Source: Lepeophtheirus salmonis (Eukaryota > Arthropoda > Copepoda > Siphonostomatoida > Caligidae). Taken from it: DNA of 64,000 nucleotides. Of the stretch, positions 1 to 11,060 are shown piece by piece; the stretch's first letter is position 1; each line of letters starts with the position of its first letter. The stretch is taken from the NCBI RefSeq assembly GCF_016086655.4, contig NC_052133.2, forward strand, positions 49,158,383 through 49,222,382, read 5' to 3'. Both the position numbers and the translations under genes were made by a program. Under the pieces are notes generated by a model. That model was not told the origin of the DNA. It made no database searches and saw only the letters and a list, made by a program, of their open reading frames with translations.

Positions 1-116
1 AATTTGGATTCTTGTCAAATTTTGCAAAAAAACTATTTTTTGTCACAATATTGGTAATCTGATGAATGAATTTTTTTTTCCACAAGCTGTCGTCATTATT
101 GTTTAACTCCAGAGTA

Positions 117-430
117 GTGAATTTCATGTGTGCTCATAAAATTCTGAGAGCAGCCTTGAGGATTTGTTGCAGAGTTATAATTTCTAGTCCTTGGTCGACA
201 CTGAGTAGAATTGAGGATCAAAATTGGAGTAATTCTCGCCAATGGCCTTCTTTATTTCCTTCTCCCCCTCCTTCCTTGTCATAGCTGCTAGTGTTTGATG
301 TAATGAAACGTCATAACAGTTAAGCTGCTCTCCTCCAAAACATTCTTCAAATTGTCAGGGTCTCTAGTTTAATATTCAGATGCCTTTTTTTAACATGCCC
401 AAAATACACACGATTTTCATCACTACTTAC
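117..430 (+). repeat. dispersed repeat R8, copy 1
   Basis: This stretch aligns by eye with 45866-46170 in the same orientation, and with 11335-11560 and 53820-54030 in reverse. Shared blocks include GTGTGCTCATAAAAT, GGACTCAGAGTAGAATT (variant here) and CTAATGAAACGTCAT. No coding potential is seen. The transposon class is not determined. Confidence 0.65.
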
Positions 431-544
431 TTGTATTATTGTATATAACGACAACTTACTACATCTGCCCTATTTTGCAGATATTGAGTTTTTATCATTT
501 CCTCATGGCCTATTGAAAGACTAAAGGATAATTTATGATCACAG

Positions 545-665
545 CTACTTCAAGAATTGAAATGACGTAGTACTAAAAGACCGATATGGATCGATTCTAT
601 AACCAAACAAGAATTAATCTGGACCGGACTGGAGTTCTTATAGTTTTTTAGACCGATCCAACACT
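545..665 (+). repeat. dispersed repeat R5, copy 1
   Basis: The copy ends in AGACCGATCCAACACTA and carries GGACCGGACTGGAGTTC upstream. The same end recurs at 26530-26930 in the same orientation, and in reverse at 55148 and 63205 (TAGTGTTGGATGGGTCT). Only relatedness between copies is shown; the class is unknown. Confidence 0.5.
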
Positions 666-799
666 AAGTACAAGTCAAATAAATTTGAAAAAAAAAAAAA
701 GAAAAAGAATATGAAATTTTTAGATCGAAATTGGCAATTTTTAGGGTTCTGACCCGCCACCAATATGATGACGCAATCTCTGCCAACGCAGTTGAACAG

Positions 800-1000
800 A
801 AGTAATACTTTTACATCTGGTTATTTGTTAGTTAGTTGGTTTGTTAGTCACCAGGGTAACGACAAAAGTTAAGGAACAATTTTGATCATACTTATTATGA
901 AGATTAGATATGACCACAGTATGATGCCCTTAAACTTTGAGAGGTCAGAGTAAAAGATCAAGGTGAGACAAAAGATACAAAATTCATCATCGACCATTAC
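800..1000 (+). repeat. dispersed repeat R13, copy 1
   Basis: The block begins near TTGTTAGTCACCAGGGTAA and continues through TTTTGATCATACTT. Similar order is found in reverse at 12855-12980 and forward at 60365-60480 (ACAAATCGATTTTGATC). These are diverged copies. The 1001-1454 stretch that follows shows nothing recognisable. Confidence 0.4.
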
Positions 1001-1454
1001 TTTGAGACCAATTGAGATAGTTTAGTATGTACTTGGCGATGAAAAAACAGGGTGCACTTATTTTTAATTGTTCAAGGGGGTCTATTAAGATATGCTCAAT
1101 TATTGGCGGGTTTCAAATTAAAATATCCTGTACCACACCAAAAATGGCACAACAGCCCCTAAACTTTGCCAAAGTGATTCTTTTGATTGTATCCAGTAGA
1201 AAGGATCTCTGTGCAGGAGGGTGAGAAATATCATCTCAAAAAGGAGGCAGTCTAATATCCACCCTATCTATCCGCCTAATAGATAATCGTTAATATTATT
1301 GTGTGTGGATCCTTTTTGGCAAATAGGTTAATTCGAATAATATTAACGGAACATCATTTTATATATTTTGTACATAATTTTACTTTGAATTAAAGCTCTA
1401 CATTTCTTCAAATATATTTGGAATGATACTTTATAAAAATACGGTAAGAACAAG

Positions 1455-1990
1455 GGGGCGTCTGCTTGATTATATATACATATTTGGGTGGGGGTTTGGT
1501 TTTTGGGATTTTTTGTTTTAAAAATCCCAAAATTAAGTTTTTTGGGAAAAAAAAATTACATATTACATTCCTTGAAAAAAAAAAAATCCAAATATTAAAC
1601 TTTTTGAAAAAAAATTCAAAAATCTATAATTATTTACAAAAAAAATTTAGTTTTTTTGAAAAATAATTCAAATATCCAATTTTTGGGGGAAAATATTTAA
1701 AAAACCACAGGTATTCTCACAAAAATTAATTATTTTTTTTTTAAATTCACAGCTGTTCCCAAAAAAATAAACTATTAGGGACAAGAATTAAAAAAATCAC
1801 AGCTGTTAACAAAAAATTTCATTTTTAGGAAAAAAATTGAAAATTAAATTACAAATATTAATTTTTTTGTGGAAAATTTAAAAAAATTTTAGGGTTCACA
1901 GAAAATTAAAAAAAAATCCAAAAAATTGAAAATTACATTTTTGAAATTGAAAAAATAAATTAAATTTCAAATATGATATTTTTTGACAAA
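1455..1990 (+). mobile_element. R1 A/T-rich inverted-repeat element, copy a (right end unclear)
   Basis: The left end GGGGGCGTCTGC matches the R1 terminal consensus. The core is poly-A/poly-T with repeated units such as CACAGCTGTTCCCAAAAAA and CACAGCTGTTAACAAAAAA. No right terminal repeat is visible, so the copy is probably truncated near 1990. Confidence 0.6.
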
Positions 1991-2665
1991 ATTGATCAAA
2001 GGAAGTAACGCAGACGTAACAAAGATTAATTTAAGTTATGCTCAAGCCCATATATTGCTATATTCCTTGGTGGATGACTGTTCAATCTTTAACTCCTATA
2101 AATGATTTAAATCTAATTCATACTACTCTATTATATAATAATTTACAACTTAATTTGTCAGGAGTCCCTATTAAAGCAATCGTATTGATATGTGGAATTG
2201 GTTCGATTTGCATTGTTTAGTGAGTCAATTGATGAAGTGGCAAAATGAGTATTAGGAACAAAGTTCTTGAAATTAAAAAAAACCCATTGAAATGCTGAAA
2301 CAGCCATGAAGTTTGGAAAACCAAAATTTACACTGATTAAATATCAATTCTGATTTTTTAAAAACACCTGTATCTAAATGAAAATCAAACAATAATTATG
2401 TTAATATAAAATCCATCGTGAAAAACCTATCCGTTGAAAATGATGCCGTAAAGACGGGAGTGAAGCCTTTCAATTACAATATGTCAAATCAAAAAAGGAG
2501 CCAAATTTTCAAAACATACTTCAAGTAGTCAATAATTGTCGTGGTCGCATAGCAAACCAGGGAAAAAATCAATCGGATAATAAAAAATGGTATCAGACTC
2601 TATTTGATTAAAACCTATATTTAATGAAAATATAAATTATTCATATTTGTTAAACAATATATGTA
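1991..2665. other. no recognisable feature
   Basis: A/T-rich DNA. A 60-codon open frame at 2038-2220 has no recognisable domain and is most likely chance. I see no splice-flanked exon or transposon end here. Confidence 0.5.
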
Positions 2666-2829
2666 CGGGGGTCATTAGAAAAGTGCATGCAAAGTCCAAG
2701 AGCTGTAACTACGGGCGCGTATCAAGATTATGTTTAGTTAGTATCATCTCTTGGAAGAACGTATACCAACTTTCAGCCAGATCTGTCTATTTCCTTCTGT
2801 TTGGCATTCGTTTGAATCGAGGAATCCAC

Positions 2830-2991
2830 CAGAAAGATTTTGGCAACTGTATTTTGGATTTGGAAGGAATCATCCTCATCGACTATCTGGATAAGGGTGA
2901 AACTATTAAATGTCCCCATTATTTATCGTTATTGGACCGTTTGAAAATCGAGCTGCAAGAAAAACGCCTACAATTGGCCCAAAAAAGGTGA
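2830..2991 (+). pseudogene. mariner transposase, central to C-terminal fragment
   Basis: The frame reads GNCILDLEGIILIDYL followed by DKGETIKCPHYLSLLDRL. This is the mariner block 'W(D/E)xEGIxLIDYLxKGxTIxxxYYxxLLDRL' that lies between the first and second catalytic aspartates. The open frame extends upstream to 2647 through non-coding leader. The frame ends just before the point where the second catalytic D would be reached. The family assignment rests on recognised motifs; the rearrangement is seen directly. Confidence 0.75.
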
Positions 2992-2996
2992 TTTCC

Positions 2997-3335
2997 CATA
3001 TTTTTCATTCATGAAAATAGGGTTCCAACTCGAGATGCCCACAGCATTAGGAATCTCACGAACATTCACTCTTCTGTCACCCATCACCATATCATGAATT
3101 TTATCAATGATTTCTGGTGTAGTAACATCAACAGGGATTCCAGAACGTTAAGCGTCACTTGTGATAATATGGCCACTCCGAAAATATTGAAACCACTTAT
3201 AAACTGTTCTAATCGAAGGTGCAGAGTGCTTATAATGTTTATAAAGATTATTTTTAGTCTTTTGAGGCGTTTTGCCTTTCATACAGTAATGTTTAATCAA
3301 CACACAAAATTATTTTACGTCAAATTTTTGTTAAT
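2997..3335 (-). pseudogene. irritans-type mariner transposase, N-terminal DNA-binding half
   Basis: On minus the translation contains VLIKHYCMKGKTPQKTK, then TVYKWFQYFRSGHI, then PEIIDKIHDMVMGDRRVNVR and EIPNAVGIS. These are the bipartite helix-turn-helix and linker of irritans-subfamily mariner transposases. One in-frame stop lies between the two parts, where an arginine-rich 'ERSGRP' motif is expected. Homology stops at the junction with the forward C-terminal half. Confidence 0.85.
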
Positions 3336-3400
3336 CATTGATTGCGAATGATTGGCGAAGATGGCAAACATATTTCATGATTTTTTTTTCTTTTGTATTA

Positions 3401-4198
3401 CAAGTGTGCGCGTCTAAAACTGAACACTCCTTTAAATTTTATGATTTATTGAGTTGAAACCGATTTATACTTCGAGGCAAGGGTCCTGACTAGTTATAAA
3501 CAAAACTCCAGCAAAATCGAAATAGCAACGGTGAAACAATAGCCGCTAATATGGAGAGACGTCGAGTGGCAATTTTGGAACTTTCCGCGCGGGGTAAAAC
3601 TCCCACTGAAATTGCCAAAGTTCTGAACTGCAGCTGCATCACCGTTTACAGTGATGTAGCCAAAAGGACTCCAGAGGTGACCACAAGATCCAAGTCAAGG
3701 TCGGACGAAATGGTTGCTGTCGTGAAAAAGTTCAACGGTAGCAAAAGGTCGATGGACCGGCTAGTTAAGAAAGATCTTGGTCTTAAGGTCTGCAAGAGAA
3801 CCCCTCGTCAAGCCCTCAAGCCTATAGACAAGGAAAAACGCCTCGCAAGGTTGAAGATTCTTCTCAATAAGCTTTAAAAAAAGCCAGCCGATGTCGTCGT
3901 TTTGTTCAGTGATGAGACACCCTTCATCCTAGGGGAGATGGGGGCCAACGACACCGGATTTTATCTGGCGGAGGCTCAGGGATGATGACGTGGTGCATGT
4001 GGGTAAGGAACTGCACTTCGCCAACCTCCAGGTCCTGGCTGTTGTTACGTCCGACGGTCAGAAATGTGATCTCATCTTCTTGGAGAACCACGAGAGGCTT
4101 AACTTCGAGACGTACTGCCAATACTTGAAGGAAAAAGTGTTCCCTTGGGCCAGGGCTACTTACGGGGACAGGTGGTGGTTGGCAGCAGGACAGTGCCG
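3401..4198 (+). mobile_element. TcA Tc1/mariner element, copy 1 (3' truncated)
   Basis: The left terminal repeat CAAGTGTGCGCGTCTAAAAC follows TA at 3399-3400 and matches both ends of TcA copy 2 at 54056-54613. The transposase reading region starts 150 bp in. The element stops just after the second catalytic motif at 4198, where R5-like sequence begins, so the right end and third catalytic residue are lost. Confidence 0.85.
3551..4198 (+). pseudogene. TcA transposase, disrupted
   Basis: The product would be a cut-and-paste transposase with an N-terminal helix-turn-helix (MERRRVAILELSARG, then TEIAKVLNCS) and an RNase H-like catalytic domain. The start is the ATG shared with copy 2. Relative to copy 2, 9 bp and 51 bp are missing in frame (second DNA-binding helix region). 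A TAA stops the frame after LLNKL at 3877. Past it the frame continues with LFSDETPF (first catalytic D), another stop, then HVGKELHFANLQVLAVV and YGDRWWL. One extra G before QQDSA shifts the frame at the second catalytic D. The third acidic residue is absent. Clearly dead. Confidence 0.85.
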
Positions 4199-4290
4199 AC
4201 CGATTTTTTTCTTTAAGATCGGTCCCGACTAACTTTCTTGAAGCAAATAAAAAAATAATAAAGGTCTTGGATCGGTCTAGGATTTCCAGA
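4199..4290 (+). repeat. R5-like fragment abutting TcA
   Basis: Sequence changes abruptly at 4199 to GACCGATTTTTTTCTTTAAG, then GATCGGTC and, further on, GGATCGGTCTAGG. GACCGATC-type words typify R5 (compare 26530-26930). This looks like a deletion or insertion breakpoint rather than the natural end of TcA. From 4291 to 4754 nothing is recognisable. Confidence 0.4.
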
Positions 4291-4754
4291 GCGAAGCTCA
4301 ACACTACATAGTATTTGGTACGGATCTCCATCAAATATCTCATTATCTCTAATCATTACCGTCTTAAAGTCCTGATAAGGAAAAGTAAGCAATTTACACA
4401 TTAATATTTTTTGTTATGAAAAAATAAATATCCAATATAATTGATTAATCATTATTCTCTACAATAAAATGCTGATTAAATTATACACATTTCTTAATCC
4501 TTCATTAAATCAAACAATCAATCCTTTTCTTTTACCTCGGTTTAAGTTTGAAAAGTTACATAGTTTAAAGAACCACACACTCCACACTTAAATACCTCAT
4601 TATAACCCCTAATAACCATTTAAAATCATGTTTAAGCACTGTCACACATATTTTCTAATAGCTAGTAAGTTTACATATATAAATATTATTTATTTTGAAG
4701 GACCCCTACGTCATATAGGGACGCATATTACATATTATTATTTACACATTAGGG

Positions 4755-4890
4755 GATATCAGGAAAACCATAAACGGAGATGTCAAGGATCTAGGCCTGA
4801 GCTACTCAAAGACTCTTTTAAGAGCAAAGGTTTAGTTAGGCAAGTTAACAGAAAAATAAGCTTGAAACAAATATCTAAGAGAAATGTGCC
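4755..4890 (+). pseudogene. possible transposase helix-turn-helix remnant (MarC-like)
   Basis: One frame reads VKDLGLSYSKTLLRAKGLVR, which resembles MarC at 33300 (VKRYVKDLGKSF). It is short and badly decayed, and could be chance similarity. No terminal repeat is seen. Confidence 0.3.
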
Positions 4891-4951
4891 CTGTTAACAC
4901 AAAAGCAAGCTGGGATAATTTTTCTCAAAAGTGAGACTGAACATGGAGTAT

Positions 4952-5077
4952 TAGGGTGCCCATTGAAATCTGAACTCTTACCAATTAAATAAAAATGAAG
5001 CTGGAGTGTTGAAGTTAATTCATATTCCGAAGCATACACAATTATTTAGAAAACAAACCTGAGCTACACTATTGGGC
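4952..5077 (+). mobile_element. MarB left-end fragment
   Basis: The sequence runs from a decayed terminal repeat (GGTGCCCATTGAAATCTGAA) through TTAATTCATATTCCGA to AAACAAACCTGAGCTA. This is the same order as the first 130 bp of the MarB copy at 38785-39627. The rest of the element is missing. 5078-5643 shows nothing recognisable. Confidence 0.65.
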
Positions 5078-5643
5078 AGGGATGCATATGGGTACTTAAC
5101 CAATTGAAAGACATCATTACAATTATCGACTTTTTAAACTCTTTGATCAAACTCTCAGATCAAGGCTTCCATAAATTATTTTATTTTATTAAATAATTTT
5201 TTAGAGCTGTATTATATGTACTCATGGCCAGACCTGGCCCACAGGCTACTTGTTGATATTCCTTGGTTCAGAAACTTTAATTTGATTGATGTGACTTAAT
5301 TTGGCCCTCCGATATTGCCCATTGAAATGACATCCATAAATTTCTAATTCTTTTACTCTGACAATGAATTTTGGTCATCTTAATTGCAATTTGATAGCTC
5401 TGTAGTGTTACAAAAGCAAACTAAATAAAAAAATTTCCCAAGGATCCAATGTACTTATTGTCATTAAGAAGTAGGGTACAACACTCTATAACTTTGTCCC
5501 AAAGTCATACTTTTTTTCTATCTCAAAATTGTAGACTGCATAGGCAAATTATCCCACCTTTTAATCGTAAAAATAACTTTGCAAAGCAAAGTATATATTA
5601 TTCGATTAAAAGGATAGGGATATCAACATTCTTCGAGATATTC

Positions 5644-5733
5644 GGACTGGTAATTTTGCCGAAAACATTATTACCGCCGGTAATCTCGTCACTTACATTT
5701 TTGCTGCTAGTAATTTGGTCGCATCACATACTC
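5644..5733. repeat. degenerate 30-bp minisatellite, three units
   Basis: Three consecutive 30-bp units start GGTAATTTTGCCG, GGTAATCTCGTCA and AGTAATTTGGTCG. The units share the GGTAATNTNGNCN block and TTA/CATT words but are well diverged. A related TTTTGTCG/TTTTGCCG wording occurs near 37110-37245 and at 59451-59497. Confidence 0.45.
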
Positions 5734-6545
5734 GCCACCTTTTTATGTTTTTAAATTATCGGTTCGAACTGTACTGTTGTATATCGATCAGAATAATTAT
5801 ATAGCTAGGAAAAGAAGAAAAAAGGAGAATTGTGAATAAAATAATCAATAAATTATAAGAAATAAGGAATAGTCAATGGTTCTAATACTAGCTGGAAGAG
5901 CAAAGCTCCGATCATGAAACCTATTGCGGTTAGAAATATCATTTTGAACTCATATGAACTTTGTAAAATATATATATTTTTTGTGCCCCTCGAGGAGATA
6001 CAAATGTAAAGTTCGGACCGATAATATAACAACATAACAAGGCGGCGAATTGTCCTCCAGAAAAATATCCTGGAGACAAAATTACTGGGGGAAAAAAATT
6101 CCCCAACAACATTACCTAAAATCATTATGACTCAGCACTTTGAAGGATTATGAAAGTAGATGGAAGATATGGATAACCATAGTCCATAGTTCGATTCCGA
6201 GTCCCTCTATTCCCAATACTCAATAAGATACAAACTCAATATATCATACAGTTACTTCATTTATTATCAAAAGGTTGCGATCAACTTTGTTGCCGGAGGT
6301 TAAAATACACATTTAAAAACTGTGTTTGCATTGGGGAACCTCTAAACTCCACATTGTTGAGCTCATACTACCCACAAATTATTTTTATAACCCGACAAAG
6401 TTATAGGATGTTTCCCCCTCATGTTTTTTTTTTGTATTTTAAAATTATTTATTATAATTTAGAATATTATTATTTTTGTTTTGTTGTTAGAATAGAATAT
6501 TTTATGGCAAAAATGTATCTTCTGACATATAGTTTTAGGTTAAGG
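5734..6545. other. no recognisable feature; unassigned ORF on minus at 5853-6125
   Basis: The 90-codon minus ORF ends in a hydrophobic stretch (FLTAIGFMIGALLFQLVLEP) that could be a membrane helix. I recognise no family, splice signal or repeat match. In DNA this A/T-rich an ORF of this length is expected by chance. Confidence 0.3.
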
Positions 6546-6870
6546 ATTACACTCCGGGGAAGAAAGGCCATAAGTCAAATGACCAGATGTAATGAACATT
6601 CTCGAGCGACCAGGCCTCAGTTGTCTTCGTCTTAGGAAGACATCAAACATACCCTTAGCCACTTTGTTCATCCAGGGATTCATGAAGTCCCTGAGGAACT
6701 CCTGGTGGATCTCCACATTTTCCTTTATACTCTGAGGGAAGGAATACAGCAGAGATGACGCAGTGGGCCATAACAGAGGAGGGGAGCCTGTTCTGCACCA
6801 CATCCTTACAGATCTTATCTGAGAAAAAAAGAGCCAACCAAACCGAGTCGTGTTTCAACTCCTTAGTAGC
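6546..6870 (-). pseudogene. mariner-type transposase, central fragment (possible MarF relative)
   Basis: On minus, overlapping frames give LALFFSDKIC (first catalytic D region), RLPSSVMAHCVIS, then FLRDFMNPWMNKVAKG and finally LSSPECNP, which fits the third-residue motif SPD(C/L)NP with D to E. Frame changes occur between the blocks. No terminal repeats are visible, so only the catalytic core survives. The SPxCNP ending suggests the lineage seen at 46779-48190, but that link is inferred. Confidence 0.55.
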
Positions 6871-7675
6871 ACTGACTGTGTTTATGCAAAAAAATGTTTT
6901 TCTGTCCTCGTTTCATTTTTTCTCTCAATTAAAGCACACTGGTCAAATAATCGTTTGAATTAATCATATATAGAAACAAAATTCATTTCATATTAATACT
7001 ATACATCCAAATTTAATTCCAAAAATCCAAATTAAAATGGTTGCATGTTAAGTTATTTCATCTAAAAAAAATGAATAGCAAAGGACTTCAAGTGAAAGAT
7101 GCCCAATTTTGAGGCCGAAAAAATTAGCAGGAAGGCACATTTATGCTATAAGATATATGGGAGGGTGAAAGTTCCCAAGGGAAATCTTCCAGTCCCCCCC
7201 AATAAACACCTTTTTCCGACCCTCTTTCAAATTTTTTAATATTCCAATCTACATAACTGTATTTTTCAATTATAAATAAATATAGATTGTTATATTAATA
7301 TTTTGAAGGACATCATACTTAACATAATATGAATCAAGGGATAATCTTTTTACCAAAATATCTACACATAATAGTTTCTACCAAAGGAACATCTCTACAC
7401 AAATATGATTAATAATAGCTAATAAGAAACAAATACCCCTCAGTGTCAAAATCCCTTTTTGACTAAGTGAAAATATACAAACGTATATACATTGGTGTAT
7501 TTGATAGAGTTAATTCATCTAAAAAGGGTTGGGTCAAATACAAGGCCTATGTATTCATACTTTGGTAGTGTCTTTGGAGGTGAAAATTATTACATATTAT
7601 TGTGATCAATAAGAAACCGTTATTTTCTAATTCCGAAATGAATTATCATTCGAGTCTCAAATGTATAATAAGGGG
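6871..7675. other. no recognisable feature
   Basis: A/T-rich DNA with a C-run (CCCCCCC near 7192). No motif, repeat match within the window or credible ORF. Confidence 0.5.
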
Positions 7676-7679
7676 TCGG

Positions 7680-8120
7680 CCGTAAAAGATAAATTTTGTT
7701 TTATTAATATGGAAGATAACTCCCTCAGAAATCCTCACTGTTACTCTCTGTTTTTCATAAGATGACTCACACGTAACTACTCAATATTTATACTCATGAG
7801 AAGTTCTCTCCTCAAGAATAAAAGAATAATAATAAGAGTTTGAGATTTTTTTGTAAATATGATGGCATGAATTATGAGTACTGTGGTCTTTACATAAAAC
7901 GCAAAATATGTATATGATATACATCAGGAGGCACTATACACACGCCGATTCTATATGGACACACCTGTAATATTCCATTAATACGACTACTCCTACAAAG
8001 GATAATTGAATTAAGAATTAGAAAATAAACGTTACTTTTTATCAAATCCTTCATTGTTTTGGCATTTGTCGTTTGGCCGCTATGAGAACGTGATAAAACA
8101 AAAAACAAATCCAACTCTGT
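7680..8120 (+). repeat. dispersed repeat R2, copy 1
   Basis: The block contains TTTTATTAATATGGAAGATA, then ACTCACACGTAACTACTCAA, then CTCCTCAAGAATAAAAGAAT and GATATACATCAGGAGGCACT. The same blocks recur at 13130-13795, 21140-21310, 29140-29680, 36355-36450 and 55680-55830, and in reverse at 41530-41800 and 53370-53700. The GACAAACTTTGCTTTATTA wording in other copies resembles 3' parts of non-LTR elements in other invertebrates. That assignment is speculative. Confidence 0.55.
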
Positions 8121-10055
8121 TTAGATAAAAGATATACATTGGGGTTTACTCCAATCTCCATTCCAGTCTAACAAAGATATATATTTATGACTCCTCAGTT
8201 TTAGCCGTCAAAAGAATAATGAAAACAGTATTGGATAATATAAAATACTGTTTAGGTTGTGGCTACAAAAAGTATCGCTCTCGCCTAAGGTAATACATAT
8301 TTTTTACAACTCTATTCAGAATACTGATATATAGAGGGGGGAGAAGCAGAAAGGTTTACCAACCAAAAACCACACAACAAAAACATATTTAATTAAAAAT
8401 AAAGAATTGAAAGGCTTTGATTTAAAAATTTTATGTAAAAAAAATTAACCTATCTATATTTTTTGCTAATTATTATAATCGATTTGCTGTTACAGTATTA
8501 CCAATTGTCGAAAATATCCTTTTGACTAGGTTCATATGTACATGGAGGGGGGAAGGGCTACTTATTAGGTACCTTAAAACCCATTTAGAAATATGTGGAA
8601 ATAATATTACAAAATTGATTTTTCAAGAAAAATAAGGAATTTACTATTATGGTATATATGAACTTTTCCAATTATAAGCCTAACTGAAGATGATTCAATT
8701 GGGATCTCTCTCTAAGAATAATGAATTCCCGTCTATTTTTGTGTAACTGTTAAAAATTCATAATAATTTGGATATCATTTTACATTTTTTTCCCTGGACT
8801 AGGGGTATTTAAAAGGTTTTCTTTTGTATAGTAGTAATTCATTTTTTACCCCCAAAATCATTTAACAGGTAGCTGATACTAGTACGGGTCTTAATTCAGT
8901 AGTACCATAAGTATATGTCTGCCTGCTCATTAGTATCTTACGTCATATATTACTGAATATACACTAGACACGTAACCTCGTTACTAGAGCCTTACAAATA
9001 AATAATTCTTTCATTAAATTACAATTGCAAAAGAAAATAATCATTTATATTATCGTTTATTCAAAACTCTCATGTGTGATTCAAGTAATTAATCATACAG
9101 TTCTGGAACAAGTGAAGGAATTTGTCGTAAAATTTCATTTTTTTGGGGTACAATTATCAAGTATGATTCAATTTTTGTCAATGCTTACTTTTTATATGGA
9201 ATTTTCTAATTTTTTCATTTAAGATCTAACATCTAATCCCATATATCTTATAATAATTGAGCATGTAAGAAGTACCCTCATTAAATCTCATCGACATTTT
9301 TGAGAGAGCATACCTATTATACGGTCAGTTCTTGTGTAGCTCATTATATTTCGCTTATATTGTAGGAAACGGTCTCTTACGCAAACTTTTTTAACCAAAG
9401 ATTACTTTACATCAACTAATTTAGTCATCCATTTTTCAACTAAACAATAAAATTAAATAATTCATTGAATCCAAACAATAACGGTTATAATATCGAGATT
9501 GTGTGATTTTAAAAGTAAAAGTTTATTTTAATACCACTCCTTATTGGATTATACATATTAGTAAATACTAAGACTAATATCTCATTTATAAACTAGGCCT
9601 AAATTTCCACCAGTTTATCTCGAAGAAGACGTCACTATAAGTGATTATCATGACCGGCATTTAGGAGATAATCCTTATATTGCCAGTAGGATCCTGATCT
9701 AAATCAATACCCTTCTGGATAATCACATCACAACCAAATTGTATGCTTTATAATTACAGACGGATTGAATAATATGTCTCCATAGGATAATAAAATATAA
9801 GGCATTAAGTGGCGTCTTATTCTCTCGCTCTTAATTACGTATAGCCATGGGTGTTTTTTACTTCTTAATTATGCCATTTGAACCATTATTAAATGGGCAA
9901 CGCACATCAACTATTAATCTTTTGTCATCGTTTTGTTCAATGAGTAATTTAGTCGTATAATAATGTAGGCTTTATAAAAAGCATCCACATATCTCAATTG
10001 CTGTTCTCTTTTGTTCCTATGCAACATTTGCAAATCATCTTGAATGCAAATAGTT
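8121..10055. other. no recognisable feature
   Basis: About 1.9 kb of A/T-rich sequence. No repeat partner in the window, no transposase motif and no convincing coding patch in any frame that I read. Confidence 0.5.
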
Positions 10056-10059
10056 GTTT

Positions 10060-10190
10060 GTATGTAGGGTAGACCGGGGATAGTTGCAACAGTTTTTGTT
10101 TTTGGCTCAATTACTCCACCCTGGTTTGACTTACAAAACTTACTACTAATGGCTGTTGCTTTTATGATGTTCCAGAAAATGGAAATTTTG
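10060..10190 (+). repeat. dispersed repeat R10, copy 1
   Basis: GTATGTAGGGTAGACCGGGG followed by AGTTGCAACA and TACTCCACC matches 39955-40080 (GTATGTAGGGGAGACCGAGG, AGTTGCAACA, TACTCCAAG). A short, moderately conserved pair of copies. Confidence 0.55.
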
Positions 10191-10333
10191 CAACCGTACT
10201 AAGAAAATCCTTAGCCCAACAGGTTATGTACTTTTTCACTCGGACTACCTACAAATATACCAGATAATTAGGATTTGACGTACCCAGGTATGATATAAGT
10301 AAGTTGTTATGAAAGGAAAAATCTGAGAACCAA

Positions 10334-10670
10334 GAGATTTTTCGGATTCTTGAGAAGCTTATTGTACCACTTAATATCGATAGGTGGGGTATTGGATCCA
10401 GATTCGAAGTACTCTGGCACGATAAATGTAAATTTGTATTATCCCAGATCCCGGATAAGCTTTGGGTACTCGAACGTTTAAGGATCTTAAAAAATATCCG
10501 AAGGAATTTTCTGGATTTTTAACAAGCTTATAGCACCAAATAATAACTATAGGTCGGGTATTTGATCCAGATTCGAAGTACTCCGGTACGCTATGAGTAA
10601 ATTTGTATTGTCCGAGATCCAGGATCCAACAGACTTTGGGTACTCGAACTTATACGGATACTAAAAAGGT
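10334..10670 (+). repeat. tandem duplication, period about 169 bp, two units
   Basis: Unit 2 repeats unit 1 with an offset of 169 bp (AAGCTTATTGTACCA at 10356; AAGCTTATAGCACCA at 10525). Shared landmarks are GATCCAGATTCGAAGTACTC and TTTGGGTACTCGAAC. Divergence is visible at many sites, so the duplication is not recent. Confidence 0.8.
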
Positions 10671-10864
10671 TGCTTAATACGGAATCCTAGTTTTAAAAAA
10701 ATATATATTATCTAAATAGAACGTAGCATCTCTATAAATTTTGACTAGTGTTTGGAGTTTCATCTATATAAATCTATATAAGTTGCATCGTGTGGTAATT
10801 CAAATGACAATAAGTTTAAAAATACCTAATAATTATGTTTTAATACAAAAAACACTTGATTTTT

Positions 10865-11060
10865 GATTGTTTCAGCATCAATAATTAGTAAAAATGTAAT
10901 ATTAATCCGGATCCTAACTTCGAGTAAGGTACTAATACAATTCGAGACAAGTATCCATCTAATTTTGGATCTGGATTTGAAAGTTCGGGTACCCAAAATT
11001 TACTCGAATATTTACGTCTAAGAATTGAACCGACATGGGTTCGAGAAAATGTGGATTCGT
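10865..11060 (+). repeat. dispersed repeat R11, copy 1
   Basis: TTGTTTCAGCAT, TAATCCGGATCCTA and TTTACTCGAATATTTACGTC occur here in the same order and spacing as at 36700-36900. The TACTCGAA words also occur in the tandem duplication just upstream, so both may be parts of one larger repeat. Confidence 0.65.

Larger units (their letters stand above)
2666..3398. mobile_element. irritans-type mariner, internally rearranged (C-half forward, N-half reversed)
   Basis: A mariner-like left end (CGGGGGTCATTAGAAAAGT after TA at 2664-2665) and 5' leader run forward to about 2829. They join directly to the C-terminal transposase half on plus (2830-2991). The N-terminal half follows immediately on minus (3335-2997). 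The two halves therefore meet at their 3' ends around 2994, which implies an inversion or two truncated copies fused tail to tail. The element ends where TcA copy 1 begins (TA at 3399-3400). No intact reading frame remains. Confidence 0.7.

Noticed and set aside
3924..4343. 139-codon minus ORF
   Set aside because: Antisense to the TcA catalytic region (LFSDETPF ... YGDRWWL on plus) and runs across the R5 junction.
7680..8120. R2 as a tRNA-derived SINE or RTE-type LINE tail
   Set aside because: The GACAAACTTTGCTTTATTA block is suggestive, but it is internal in several copies and no promoter boxes or reverse transcriptase sequence were found, so no class was assigned.
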